In this document: in pieces, positions 1 through 7,747 of the stretch
Layout: each line of letters opens with the position of its first letter
Position numbering within the stretch: position 1 is the first letter of the stretch
Assembly (NCBI GenBank): GCA_020852755.1
Contig: JADZAF010000099.1
Coordinates: 1 to 32,124, forward strand
Direction of reading: 5' to 3'
Length of the DNA: 32,124 bases
DNA from: Bryobacterales bacterium
GTDB taxonomy: Bacteria; Acidobacteriota; Terriglobia; Bryobacterales; Bryobacteraceae
Made by a program: the position numbers and the translations under genes
Notes under the pieces: generated by a model
Database searches by the model: none
Told to the model about the DNA's origin: nothing
Seen by the model: only the letters and a program-made list of their open reading frames with translations

Positions 1-134
1 CCGGCTTCCGGTTTGACCCGCTGCTTACCCTGCTGGCCATCGCCCTCTCGGCGCTGCTGGCCACCGGCGCCGGCTGGCTGGCCGGCTACCGCCTGTTGGC
101 GCAGAAGCCGCTGGCGGTGCTGCGTCAGGAGTAA
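1..134 (+). CDS. C-terminus of an FtsX/MacB-like ABC transporter permease (partial)
   Basis: Only the last 43 codons are present, read from base 3 to the TAA at 132-134. The fragment has one hydrophobic helix (LLTLLAIALSALLATGAGWL) followed by a short basic tail ending KPLAVLRQE. A final transmembrane helix with a (K)PxxxLRxE ending is typical of the C-terminus of FtsX/MacB-type permeases, which couple ATPase motion to periplasmic work on lipids, lipoproteins or peptides. The rest of the gene lies outside the window, so the substrate cannot be guessed. It converges with the DinB gene, with one base between the stop codons. The assignment rests on this short tail only. Confidence 0.55.
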   Translation, partial: GFRFDPLLTLLAIALSALLATGAGWLAGYRLLAQKPLAVLRQE

Positions 135-135
135 G

Positions 136-627
136 TCATGCGGTGCTGCCCGGCAGCCTGGGACGGAACCAGTGCTCCCAGATGCCGAAACGGGCCTCGT
201 CCGGCATGCGGACGCCGGACTGCTTCAGCGCCAGGAGCACCTGGCCGCGATGATGGGACTCGTGCGTGATCAGGTAGCCGAGCAGGACCAGGCCCGGCCG
301 CTCCTTGATGCGCACGCGGTCCTCCACGATGCGGGCGAGGCGCTGCCCGGCGGCGCGCGCCGAAGCATCGAACGCGGCCAGCAGTTCCTCCCGGCCGGGC
401 GAAGCTCCGGGCTCAAAGAGGGGCACGCCGGGCAGGAATTCGCGGCCCAGGTGGGAACGCCGCACATTATGCACGTGGGCGAAGACCCGGCTCACGGTAC
501 GGCCCTTGGACGGCCGGCCGTTCTTCAGCAGGGTCACCGCGGCAAATCCCTCGCCGGGTATGGTTTTCAGGAGGAACCGGGTGATCTGGTTGTGGACCTC
601 CCAAAGCTCGAGCAAGTCGCTGGTCAT
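136..627 (-). CDS. DinB-family four-helix metal-binding protein
   Basis: The 163-residue protein has the length and histidine spacing of the DinB/YfiT-like family: FAHVHNVRR (His51, His53) in helix 2 and THESHHRGQ (His122, His125, His126) in a later helix. In this family three histidines bind a divalent metal. Some members are thiol-dependent transferases, but most have no known reaction. The C-terminal stretch after HHRGQVLLALKQSGVRMP is typical of the family. It starts 15 nt after the stop of the NmrA-like gene on the same strand, so the two are probably co-transcribed. No signal peptide is seen, so it is cytoplasmic. Family is fairly certain; function is unknown. Confidence 0.85.
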   Translation of the reverse strand: MTSDLLELWEVHNQITRFLLKTIPGEGFAAVTLLKNGRPSKGRTVSRVFAHVHNVRRSHLGREFLPGVPLFEPGASPGREELLAAFDASARAAGQRLARIVEDRVRIKERPGLVLLGYLITHESHHRGQVLLALKQSGVRMPDEARFGIWEHWFRPRLPGSTA

Positions 628-642
628 TCCGGGGAAGAGGGG

Positions 643-1614
643 TTATCCACCGGCGGCGCTGGTGCGTTCGAGAGGAATGCGGTGTTTGTTCCGCTCCAGC
701 CAGCGCGCGAACGTCTGCAATTCCGGATTCAGGCCGCGCGCCACCACCGGGTTGCGGGCGGCGCAGAACATTTCGTTGAAGTCGCGCTTGAACTGAAACA
801 TGTTGCCCAGGTCCTCGGCGCCCGGAAAGCCCAGGGCCCGGTACGCTTCGGGCGAGATGCTGTTATAGCGGACTTCGCGTCCCAGCGCTTCGCTCAGGGC
901 CGCCGCCATTTCGGATCCGGTCAGGTGCTCGCCCGCGATGCCCACCGTCCTGCCGGTGAGAGCGCTGCCTTGCCGGAAGATCCCGTAGGCGCAGCGGCCG
1001 ATGTCTTCGGCCGCGATGCCCGGAAGCTTCTTGCCGCCCATGGGCAGAGTGATCTGGAGGACCCCATCCGGGCCGGGTTTCGGGCCCATACCGAAATGGA
1101 TGAAGTTGTCCCAGTAGAAGGAGGTCAAGAGGAACGTGACCGGCACGCCGAGGTCGAGAAAGACCTGGTTGGCCTCCCCCTTGGCGTCGAAATGGGGCAC
1201 CTTGTACTTGCCCATCAACGTGGGCATCCGGTTATCGTCGAGCGGCACCCAGCGGCGGGTGTCCTCCAGCGTCGACCAGATCACGTGCCGCATGCCCGCC
1301 TTCTGGGCCGCGCGGGCCTGCGCGGTAGCCTGTTGCAGTTCCTTGTCGGGCGAGAAGTGCTCCCAAAACGAGGTAATGCAAAAAGCGGCGACGGCTCCCT
1401 GGAAGGCCCGCTGCAGCGATTCGGGATCGTCCAGATCGGCCCCCCTCACTTCAGCGCCCTGCCGCGCCAGCGCCAGGGCCCGTTCGGAACGCGGATTCCG
1501 GGTCAGCGCGCGAACGGAATAGGTACTTCCGGGATCGTCCAGGATCGCCCGCACGAGGCCGCCGCCCTGCGCTCCCGTCGCCCCAACCACGACGATCACA
1601 GGTTTGCCCGCCAT
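643..1614 (-). CDS. NmrA-like NAD(P)-binding Rossmann protein
   Basis: The 323-residue protein begins with a Rossmann nucleotide-binding loop, VIVVVGATGAQGGG (GxxGxxG), followed by an RALTRNP segment that usually contacts the NADP phosphate, and continues with the atypical short-chain-dehydrogenase fold of the NmrA/HSCARG group. Members act as NADP(H) redox sensors or as quinone/ether reductases. The catalytic YxxxK of true SDRs is not evident, so a sensor role is as likely as an enzyme. An in-frame GTG lies two codons upstream (1618-1620), but the AGGAGG at 1621-1626 is spaced 6 nt from the ATG at 1612-1614, so I chose the ATG. It leads a two-gene unit with the DinB gene. Confidence 0.85.
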   Translation of the reverse strand: MAGKPVIVVVGATGAQGGGLVRAILDDPGSTYSVRALTRNPRSERALALARQGAEVRGADLDDPESLQRAFQGAVAAFCITSFWEHFSPDKELQQATAQARAAQKAGMRHVIWSTLEDTRRWVPLDDNRMPTLMGKYKVPHFDAKGEANQVFLDLGVPVTFLLTSFYWDNFIHFGMGPKPGPDGVLQITLPMGGKKLPGIAAEDIGRCAYGIFRQGSALTGRTVGIAGEHLTGSEMAAALSEALGREVRYNSISPEAYRALGFPGAEDLGNMFQFKRDFNEMFCAARNPVVARGLNPELQTFARWLERNKHRIPLERTSAAGG

Positions 1615-1620
1615 ATGCAC

Positions 1621-1626
1621 CCTCCT
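1621..1626 (-). promoter_or_regulatory. Shine-Dalgarno fixing the start of the NmrA-like gene
   Basis: A perfect AGGAGG on the minus strand lies 6 nt from the ATG at 1614. The competing upstream GTG at 1618-1620 is directly adjacent and cannot use it. A TACAAT hexamer (minus strand, 1640-1635) just upstream is a plausible -10 box for the same gene; no convincing -35 box is seen. Confidence 0.6.
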
Positions 1627-1736
1627 TGCTCACCATTGTATGCTCAAAGCGCTCCGGATCGACGCACGAATTTCCGGAAGGTTCCGAAGCGCGAGCCTGA
1701 GACGCCGGTGTTACTCTGTTCTGTCGGAGGTTACTC

Positions 1737-1943
1737 ATGGATCTCGGGCGCTATCTGGTTTCCATCTGCTTGTCCCTCGCGATCGGCCTGGCGGGCTTCG
1801 TCGCGGCCTACAAGATCTTCGACTGGCTTACTCCCGGCGTGGAGTTTCATACCCAGCTGAACCAGGGCAACAAGGCGGTCGGCCTCTTCCTGGCCGGCCT
1901 GTTCATCGGTCTGGGCCTGCTGCTGGGCAGTGCGGTCAAGTGA
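1737..1943 (+). CDS. Small two-helix membrane protein, DUF350-like
   Basis: The 68-residue protein has two hydrophobic segments (about residues 7-30 and 47-66) joined by a polar loop containing a GNKAVGLFLAGLFIGLGL stretch. That second segment resembles the repeated unit of DUF350 inner-membrane proteins, which usually contain two such units in about 130 residues; this would be a half-length form. A GGAGG at 1726-1730, 6 nt before the ATG, supports the start. It is followed after three bases by the NlpC/P60 gene, so they form a unit. Function unknown. Confidence 0.7.
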   Translation: MDLGRYLVSICLSLAIGLAGFVAAYKIFDWLTPGVEFHTQLNQGNKAVGLFLAGLFIGLGLLLGSAVK

Positions 1944-1946
1944 GCA

Positions 1947-2366
1947 ATGAGGCTCCTGGCGTCGCTGCTGATCCTGGGAGCGGCCGCCCTGGAGGCGCAA
2001 GCCCCTCCCGCCGAGGAGCGCCTGAGTGAAAACGTGCGGCACTATCTGGGCCTCCCCTACGCCTGGGGTTCGAGCGGGTTGAAGTCCTTCGATTGCTCGG
2101 GCTTTGTCTGGCGGGTGTACACGGAGAGCGGCTTCCACCTGAAGCGCACCACGGCGCGGAAATACTACTTCTCTCTGAAAGCCGTTCCCGCCGGGGAGCG
2201 CCCGCGCTTCGGCACGCTGGTCTTCTTCGACAACCTGAAGCACATGGGCATCGTGAACGACAAGGACACGTTCTTTCACGCTCAGTCGTCCAAGGGGACC
2301 AATTTGTCGGAGTTGCGTCCTTACTGGTCGGGCCTGGTCTGCGGGTATCGCAGGGTGAGCGAGTAA
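1947..2366 (+). CDS. Secreted NlpC/P60 (C40) cell-wall peptidase
   Basis: This 139-residue protein has a Sec signal peptide (about residues 1-18, MRLLASLLILGAAALEAQA) and then a compact NlpC/P60 domain. The catalytic cysteine is Cys50 in FDCSGFV, preceded by the family's YAWGSSG stretch. The catalytic histidine is probably His99 (KHMGIV), with His111 (FFHA) as the third polar residue. NlpC/P60 enzymes cleave peptide stems of peptidoglycan, usually the D-Glu to diamino acid bond. There is no SH3 or LysM targeting domain, so it is a minimal catalytic form acting in the periplasm. It starts three bases after the DUF350-like gene. Confidence 0.88.
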   Translation: MRLLASLLILGAAALEAQAPPAEERLSENVRHYLGLPYAWGSSGLKSFDCSGFVWRVYTESGFHLKRTTARKYYFSLKAVPAGERPRFGTLVFFDNLKHMGIVNDKDTFFHAQSSKGTNLSELRPYWSGLVCGYRRVSE

Positions 2367-2379
2367 GACAACGCCGCTC

Positions 2380-2397
2380 CGGCAGGCGCGCCTGCCG
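2380..2397. terminator. 18-bp perfect palindrome between convergent genes
   Basis: CGGCAGGCGCGCCTGCCG is its own reverse complement and lies between the ends of the NlpC gene (+) and the mechanosensitive-channel-like gene (-). It could fold into a GC-rich hairpin on either transcript and act as a bidirectional terminator, but no T-run follows closely. A dimeric-protein binding site is the alternative. Confidence 0.4.
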
Positions 2398-2421
2398 CAA
2401 CCGCCCGAGGCGGCCGGCTCT

Positions 2422-3132
2422 TTACAGATGCGTCCAGAGCGACCGTTCGGCCGGCACCGCGGACCGGTCCTCGGAACGCTGGCCGCCCAGGTAGCGGCCC
2501 AGGGCATCCCGGCCTCCCAGCCCGAAGGCCAGGCTGCCGGCCAGGACCGCGCCCCCCATGATCAGAACGAAGGCCGCCAGGAAGACGTTGCGGGCGAAAT
2601 CGAGATAATCCGCCGCCACCACCACGGCCACGAACATCACGGCCAGCCGGACGACGGCGGCCACCCGGCGCGGCGAGGGGATCTCCTCGTTCACGGCCCA
2701 AAGCAGGGCGCTACGGCCCAGGTACTGCGCCAGCCACGCGCCCGCCAGCACGATCAGGACGGCGGCCACCAGCTTGGGCAGCATGAGCACGGCCGTTTCC
2801 ACCATGCGCGAGGTCAATTGAGTATTGAATGCGTTCAGCGCCGTCAGGAACCCGACCGCCAGGATGGCCCAGTAAATGGTTTGGGCAACCACCTCGGTGC
2901 CCCGCAGCCGGCCGCTCGGATCCAGCATCGTGGTCACGCCCGAACGGCGCAGCCAGCGGTCGAACTCGATTCCCTTGAAGATGCGCGTGAACGACCAGCG
3001 GGCCAGTTTGGCTACGACCCACGCTCCGGCCAGGATCACCACCGCGGCCAGCAGAGGCGGCAGGTAGGTAATCAACTGGTAGGACAGCCGTTCCAGTGCC
3101 CCTTCAATGATTTTTTGCAGCGTCCACAACAT
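2422..3132 (-). CDS. Mechanosensitive-channel-like membrane protein, no MscS beta-domain
   Basis: The 236-residue protein has about four transmembrane helices (near residues 20-45, 85-105, 115-140 and 165-205). The repeated pattern (LPPLLAAVVILAGAWVVAKL and LPKLVAAVLIVLAGAWLAQYL) matches the conserved TM-helix repeat found beside MscS-type small-conductance channels. The last membrane segment ends GSLAFGLGGRDALGRYL, similar to the pore-helix exit of such proteins. The MscS beta-domain and cytoplasmic cage are absent, so channel activity is not assured. The start codon lies inside the preceding glycosyltransferase gene (29-nt overlap), implying translational coupling, and the context suggests a role in osmotic shock. 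Confidence 0.75.
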   Translation of the reverse strand: MLWTLQKIIEGALERLSYQLITYLPPLLAAVVILAGAWVVAKLARWSFTRIFKGIEFDRWLRRSGVTTMLDPSGRLRGTEVVAQTIYWAILAVGFLTALNAFNTQLTSRMVETAVLMLPKLVAAVLIVLAGAWLAQYLGRSALLWAVNEEIPSPRRVAAVVRLAVMFVAVVVAADYLDFARNVFLAAFVLIMGGAVLAGSLAFGLGGRDALGRYLGGQRSEDRSAVPAERSLWTHL

Positions 3133-4462
3133 CTGGGGTACCTCCCGTCATTACCCCTGCCGATTTCTTCCGGTCCGTTTCCGCGGTTTCGGGCCCGGAA
3201 CCGTCCCAGTTGGAAATCAGGTAGGGCTTCAAATCTTCGTAGCACCGGCAAAGATGCTCGATCTTCTCCTCCACTTCCGGCGAGTACAGGGTCTGGGTCT
3301 CCAGCACAAAGGATGCCACCCGCGCCAGGTAGAGGGGCGTCAGGGAGCGCAGCAGGTGTCCGCGATCCAACGCGCGTTCCTTGTACGCGCAGGCGAAATC
3401 GAAGATGATGCGCACCCAAAGTTCGTCGTTCAGGCGGAAGTTTTCCTTCTCCGCCAGCAAGGCGAGCGAGCGCACCTCGCGGAGAGTCTCCGCCTTCAGA
3501 GCCAGCGCCCAGATCTCGCCCAGATCGACGCAGGCCCGCCGGAACAGGCCCAGCATACGATCGACGTTCACTTCGATGGGATCCAGGCCCACGTCGAAGC
3601 GGAATCCAAACAGGTCCACGTCCTGGCTGCCCACGCGCTTGCGCCAGACCGGATCGTACTCCTGCATCAGGCGGAAGACCGATCCCACCACCTGCTGGAG
3701 CATGGCGCTCAGGTCCGCTCCGGGATCCTTGGCATCGTGCAGCTTGGCGCCCAGGAAGCTCTGGCAGATGCGGAAACCCTCGGTGATGGCGATGGTAGTC
3801 ATCCAGATGTCGATGCCGTAGCGGGCCACATCCGATTCCCAATCGTTGCGTTCCAGGTACCGCGCGACCAGGTGGTTGGAAATTCCGAAATCGCCGCCGA
3901 TGGGCTGCCGCACCCGCATGCCGTACAAGGCCCGGGTCAGCGGATAGACGATGCTGTTGGTGATGGTGCCGTCGTACTTGTGGCGGTGATAGTACGGGGC
4001 GACGAAATCGTAGCCTGCATGCAGCACCGGGCGTACCAGCAGGTCGACCCATTCCGGAGTGATCGAGCGCAGGTCGGAGTCCACCACCGCGCAGGCCTTG
4101 GCGCGCAGGCGCTCCGCCACCTGGAAGATCAGCCGGAAGGCGCTGCCTTTGCCGGGGATCCCATGGTAGGGGACCGACAGGCGGTGGATGGGAAACAGCG
4201 GGTGCGAGAGCAGCAGCAGGTGGGTGTCCTCCACCCGGGTTGAGAGTACCGCTTCGCGCGTCCCGTCCGTGGAGCCCCCGTCGGAGTTCACCACTACCGC
4301 CGTGTACTGGGGAAAGTACTTCACCAGGCCGGCGTGGATGGCCCGCACCACGTGCGCCACGGTGCGGGCGTTCTGGTAGCTCGGGATTCCGATGACGATG
4401 TCCGCGCGCGAGATCGTGAGCGCCTCCTCCAGCGGTCCGTTTTGTGGGGCTTGCTTCTCCAT
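3104..4462 (-). CDS. GT-A glycosyltransferase, candidate single-step glucosylglycerate synthase
   Basis: The 452-residue protein opens with a GT-A nucleotide-sugar fold: DIVIGIPSYQNARTV, VVVNSDGGSTDGT and a DxD-type metal site in AVVDSDLRSI. After this come KYDGTITNSIVYPLTRALYG and PIGGDFGIS, which resemble the acceptor region of glucosyl-/mannosyl-3-phosphoglycerate synthases, then a helical C-terminal half. It lies 28 nt after a GpgS-like gene. In Persephonella marina a one-step glucosylglycerate synthase exists alongside GpgS, and this gene could be its equivalent, joining NDP-glucose to glycerate. A different glycerate- or lipid-linked product is possible. The enzyme class is clear; the substrate is inferred from context. 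Confidence 0.6.
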   Translation of the reverse strand: MEKQAPQNGPLEEALTISRADIVIGIPSYQNARTVAHVVRAIHAGLVKYFPQYTAVVVNSDGGSTDGTREAVLSTRVEDTHLLLLSHPLFPIHRLSVPYHGIPGKGSAFRLIFQVAERLRAKACAVVDSDLRSITPEWVDLLVRPVLHAGYDFVAPYYHRHKYDGTITNSIVYPLTRALYGMRVRQPIGGDFGISNHLVARYLERNDWESDVARYGIDIWMTTIAITEGFRICQSFLGAKLHDAKDPGADLSAMLQQVVGSVFRLMQEYDPVWRKRVGSQDVDLFGFRFDVGLDPIEVNVDRMLGLFRRACVDLGEIWALALKAETLREVRSLALLAEKENFRLNDELWVRIIFDFACAYKERALDRGHLLRSLTPLYLARVASFVLETQTLYSPEVEEKIEHLCRCYEDLKPYLISNWDGSGPETAETDRKKSAGVMTGGTPDVVDAAKNH

Positions 4463-4490
4463 ACTTGTGGTCGCCTCTCCAACACTAGCT

Positions 4491-5720
4491 TCAGGCTACC
4501 ATCAAGGCGCTGGCTGCGCGCTCCACCTCCACGGCGCCCCGCAGGCGCTCAAAGAAGTCCGGAATGGCCGCCACCACCCGGTTCCAGTTGGGGATCAGGG
4601 GCAGTCCCAGGGGATCCGCCATGAAGTCCTCGGCGGCCTGCTGCAAACTGCGGGCAAACGTCGCGACCGCCTTTTCCTCGGCGTGGCGGTCGTAGTGCAG
4701 GCCGTTCAGCATCGCGTCGGCGTAATAGCGGTTCATCATGTCTTCGGCCATGCGCACGTAGCGGACTTCCAGGGTCCGGAAATGGCCCTCGGTGAAGACC
4801 AGGCCTTCGCCGGCCAGGGTCCGGAAGAGGGCCTTGGCCACGTCGCAGGCCATCCGCCGCAGACCCTTGCTGGCGTCGTCGGGGGAAAGAACCTGGTGCT
4901 TGTGCTCGTAGTTGTCCGCCAGGTCCACCTGGCAGATCCGCGAGGGCGCGCAGTTGCGGTAGACCTCGGAAAGGACGCCGATTTCCAGGCCCCAGTCGCC
5001 GGGGATGCGGTTCACCCGCGCCAGGCTCGCCTTCATCGCGAACTCTCCGGCCAGCGGATAGCGGAAGCTATCCAGAAACTCCAGCAGGGGCGTGGCAGGC
5101 GCCATGCCGCGCAGAGCGCGGAGCAGAGGCGTCACGAACAGGCGCGTAACCCTGCCGTGCAGACGGTCGGTCACGCGGGCATAGTACGCCTTGCAGAACT
5201 CGAATTCCAGGTTGGGATTCACCACCGGGTAGCAGAGCCGCGCCAGGAACTGCCGGTCGTAGTTGGAGATGTCGCAGTCGTGCAGGGCGATCACCTCGCA
5301 GTCGCCCCGGGCCAGCAGGTAGCCATAGGCCAGCCAGCAGGAGCGTCCCTTGCCGTCCGTCCCGGCCGACAGGCCCCGTTCCTCCAGGAGGTTCAATAGT
5401 TCCTGCACCGGATCGCTGTCAATCCACAGAATCGTGACCGGGGAGGAAAAATCCGCGAAAAAAGACCGCGCGTGCTCGAATTCGGACCGGCTGGCCCTGC
5501 CGAGCGCCACCACCGTGTGGCGGATGTACTGCACCTCGGACAACTGGCGCACGATGCGCCTCATGGCCGGGGTCTGGAATTCGGAGTACAAGGCCGGCAG
5601 CACCAGGCCGATGGGACGGTTCTCGGAGTACTGAGCCAGTTCGCTTTCCAGCCGTTCGACCCCGTTGGGATTCAGCCGGTGGAGGGTGGCAACGCGACCG
5701 GTTTGGTAAAAATCAGACAC
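4491..5720 (-). CDS. gpgS: Glucosyl-3-phosphoglycerate synthase-like GT81 enzyme
   Basis: The 409-residue protein shows strong GpgS-type motifs: VIALHDCDISNYDR (nucleotide-sugar metal site), ARLCYPVVNPNLEFEFCKAYY, and GRVTRLFVTPLLRAL followed by YPLAGEFAM. GpgS transfers glucose from an NDP-glucose to 3-phosphoglycerate, the first step to the compatible solute glucosylglycerate; mannosyl-3-phosphoglycerate synthase is the close alternative. The start is a GTG with a near-ideal AAAGGAGG (5728-5735) 7 nt upstream. It leads a tight unit with the second glycosyltransferase and the channel-like gene, and lies 102 nt downstream of the antiporter in the same direction. No phosphatase (GpgP) is encoded beside it. 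Donor sugar cannot be read from the sequence. Confidence 0.75.
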   Translation of the reverse strand: MSDFYQTGRVATLHRLNPNGVERLESELAQYSENRPIGLVLPALYSEFQTPAMRRIVRQLSEVQYIRHTVVALGRASRSEFEHARSFFADFSSPVTILWIDSDPVQELLNLLEERGLSAGTDGKGRSCWLAYGYLLARGDCEVIALHDCDISNYDRQFLARLCYPVVNPNLEFEFCKAYYARVTDRLHGRVTRLFVTPLLRALRGMAPATPLLEFLDSFRYPLAGEFAMKASLARVNRIPGDWGLEIGVLSEVYRNCAPSRICQVDLADNYEHKHQVLSPDDASKGLRRMACDVAKALFRTLAGEGLVFTEGHFRTLEVRYVRMAEDMMNRYYADAMLNGLHYDRHAEEKAVATFARSLQQAAEDFMADPLGLPLIPNWNRVVAAIPDFFERLRGAVEVERAASALMVA

Positions 5721-5822
5721 TCGTGAGCCTCCTTTGCCCGGATCTTCAGTCTCCAGGGTAGGAAATCGGGCCCGGGACCCGACATCCCGAAAAGAGGGTA
5801 CGGAGGTTGGGAAAACGGGGTA

Positions 5823-7043
5823 TCAGCCGATGCGCATGGGTTCTTCGGCGGCCTCGGCGCCGGGTTCCACCCCCCGGTAGGCCCATTTCAGAAGCGGGGG
5901 CGCCACCAGGGTAGTGGCCAGGGACATGAACACTACCACGCTGTAAATACTTGGCTTAATTACACCGAAGCCCAGCCCGATCTGGGCCACGACCATGCCC
6001 ACCTCACCCCGGGGGATCATGCCCACGCCAACCCGCATCGCGTCGGCCCACCCCATCCCGATGGCTCCCAGCCCGCAGCCGATCAGCTTGGATACCACCG
6101 CCGCGGCGAGGATCACCCCGGAGAGGAGCAGCACGGGCGGGTCCGTGAACACGCCCAGATCGAAATGCAGGCCGATGCCGACCAGGAAGAACGGGACCAG
6201 GAGCTCGGCTACCCCCGTGGTCAGATCATGCACCCGGTGGCCGACCGTCTCGGCCAGGGCCATCCCCGCCAGGAAGGCCCCGATGATGGCTGCCACGCCC
6301 GCGTAGATGGCCAGCACGGACAGCCCGAAGAGCAGCCCGATGGCCAGGGCGAACTGCCCTTCCGCCACGCTGAGCTTCTCTTCGATCTTCGGCACCACCT
6401 TGCCCATAGCCCGGGTGCCCAGGGTGGCCACGATCATGGTGAAGCCCACCGCCAGCGCAGCGGAGACGGCCAGTTCGGTGATGTTGACGCTGCCCCGGGC
6501 CATGCTGCTCACCGCGGCCAGGATCAGCAGACCCAGAACGTCATCGATCACCGCCGCCGCCAGGATGATCTTGCTGGCCGTGGCCGCCAGCAACTGCTTG
6601 GAGGCCAGGACCTGGGCGGTGATCCCCACGCTGGTCGCCACCATTGCCGCGCCTACGAAGATCGCCTCCATCTGGGGTTCCCCCCAGGCCAGCAGGATGC
6701 CCCAGCCCAGGAAGAACGGGACGACCACACCCGCGGTGGCGGCCAGCAGCGCGGTGCCTCCCACCCGGAACAACTCGGAGGACCGGACCTCCAGCCCGAC
6801 CTTGAACAGCAGGAACATGACCCCCAACTCGGAGAGCGCGGTGAGAAACTCGTTGGGTTCCACCCAGTTCAGCACCTGCGGCCCCACCAGGATACCGGCC
6901 AGGATTCCTCCCACGATTCCCGGCTGTCCGAGTTTTTCGAACAGTTCCGCCATCAGCTTGGCGGATACGAACACCACGAACATGAGCAGCGGCAGGCGTG
7001 CGGCGTCGGATCCGGCGGCGAGCAGAAAGGCGAGCGGAAGCAT
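5823..7043 (-). CDS. CPA2-family cation:proton antiporter
   Basis: The 406-residue protein is almost entirely hydrophobic, with about 12-13 transmembrane helices. It has the antiporter-core motifs of the NapA/KefB/GerN group: GQPGIVGGILAGILVGP near residue 39, ATSVGITAQVL near 136, and a VIDDVLGL motif with a double aspartate (Asp167-Asp168) that in CPA2 proteins binds ion and proton. There is no TrkA-N or other regulatory domain after residue 390, so it is not a complete KefB/KefC. It sits at the head of the co-directional compatible-solute genes, suggesting a role in K+ or Na+ balance during osmotic change. The transported ion cannot be read off. Confidence 0.88.
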   Translation of the reverse strand: MLPLAFLLAAGSDAARLPLLMFVVFVSAKLMAELFEKLGQPGIVGGILAGILVGPQVLNWVEPNEFLTALSELGVMFLLFKVGLEVRSSELFRVGGTALLAATAGVVVPFFLGWGILLAWGEPQMEAIFVGAAMVATSVGITAQVLASKQLLAATASKIILAAAVIDDVLGLLILAAVSSMARGSVNITELAVSAALAVGFTMIVATLGTRAMGKVVPKIEEKLSVAEGQFALAIGLLFGLSVLAIYAGVAAIIGAFLAGMALAETVGHRVHDLTTGVAELLVPFFLVGIGLHFDLGVFTDPPVLLLSGVILAAAVVSKLIGCGLGAIGMGWADAMRVGVGMIPRGEVGMVVAQIGLGFGVIKPSIYSVVVFMSLATTLVAPPLLKWAYRGVEPGAEAAEEPMRIG

Positions 7044-7089
7044 AGCTTCATTCTAGCGGCGCACCGCGGGGCGCCGCGGGAAGAAGCCG

Positions 7090-7116
7090 TTGCGGTTCGA
7101 ACGGCTGTGAGACAAT
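7090..7116 (+). promoter_or_regulatory. Candidate promoter for psd-pssA-lptE-holA
   Basis: TTGCGG at 7090-7095 is followed after 15 bp by GACAAT (7111-7116), which is preceded by TG plus one base (extended -10 pattern). Transcription would begin around 7123, about 11 nt before the psd ATG. The spacing is shorter than ideal and the match moderate. The divergent antiporter promoter must lie in the same 90 bp, but I could not identify it. Confidence 0.3.
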
Positions 7117-7133
7117 ACCAGTGAAGCCCCTGA

Positions 7134-7745
7134 ATGGTTGTTGACGGCATTTACTACGCGCTGGCGCTGGCGGCCGGAGGCGCGCTGGTTTCCTTCCTGA
7201 CGCGCGGATGGTGGGGTCTGCCCCTGTTTGTCCTGGCTCTCTTCTGCCTCTACTTTTTCCGGGACCCGGAGCGGGCCATTCCGGAAGGTCCGGTGGCCGT
7301 CTCGCCCGCCGACGGCAAAGTGGTGGCCGTGAAGCCGGACGGAGGCAGCGGAACGCGGATCAGCATCTTCCTGAGCATTTTCGACGTTCACGTGAACCGC
7401 GCCCCGATCGCCGGAACCATCACCGGAGTTTCCTATCATCCGGGCCGGTTCCTGGTGGCCAGCCGCGAGGACGCCTCTTTGCAGAACGAGCAGAATACGG
7501 TGACTGTGGAAGGCGAAGGCACGCGGGTGACGTTCAAGCAGATCGCCGGCCTGATCGCCCGCAGGATCGTCTTCAGCAAGCGTCCGGGCGACAAGCTGCG
7601 CAAGGGAGAGCGCGTGGGCCTGATCAAGTTCGGCTCGCGGGTGGACGTGTTTCTGGGACCGGAATGGGAGATCGCGGTGAGGCCGGGCATGCGGGTTGCG
7701 GGAGGCTCCAGCATCATCGCTCGAAGGGTGGGAAAGGGAGGTTGA
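7134..7745 (+). CDS. psd: Phosphatidylserine decarboxylase, short (archaeal-type) form
   Basis: This pyruvoyl enzyme converts phosphatidylserine to phosphatidylethanolamine at the inner membrane. The 203-residue length matches the short Psd class. Motifs seen: two N-terminal hydrophobic helices (about residues 5-40), FRDPER, SPADGKVV (58-65), IFDVHVNRAP (82-91), NEQN (118-121), and the self-cleavage site FGSRVDVFL with Gly167-Ser168, where Ser168 becomes the pyruvoyl group. It is followed two bases later by pssA, so substrate-making and substrate-using enzymes are co-expressed. The upstream Shine-Dalgarno is weak. Confidence 0.93.
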   Translation: MVVDGIYYALALAAGGALVSFLTRGWWGLPLFVLALFCLYFFRDPERAIPEGPVAVSPADGKVVAVKPDGGSGTRISIFLSIFDVHVNRAPIAGTITGVSYHPGRFLVASREDASLQNEQNTVTVEGEGTRVTFKQIAGLIARRIVFSKRPGDKLRKGERVGLIKFGSRVDVFLGPEWEIAVRPGMRVAGGSSIIARRVGKGG

Positions 7746-7747
7746 GG

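Noticed and set aside
13..1860. A 615-codon plus-strand open frame
   Set aside because: It is antisense to the DinB and NmrA-like genes, which have clear family motifs; GC-rich codon use keeps the opposite strand open.
2422..3132. Complete MscS channel
   Set aside because: The pore-lining TM3 and beta-domain (Sm-fold) are not present; only the TM-helix repeats are seen.
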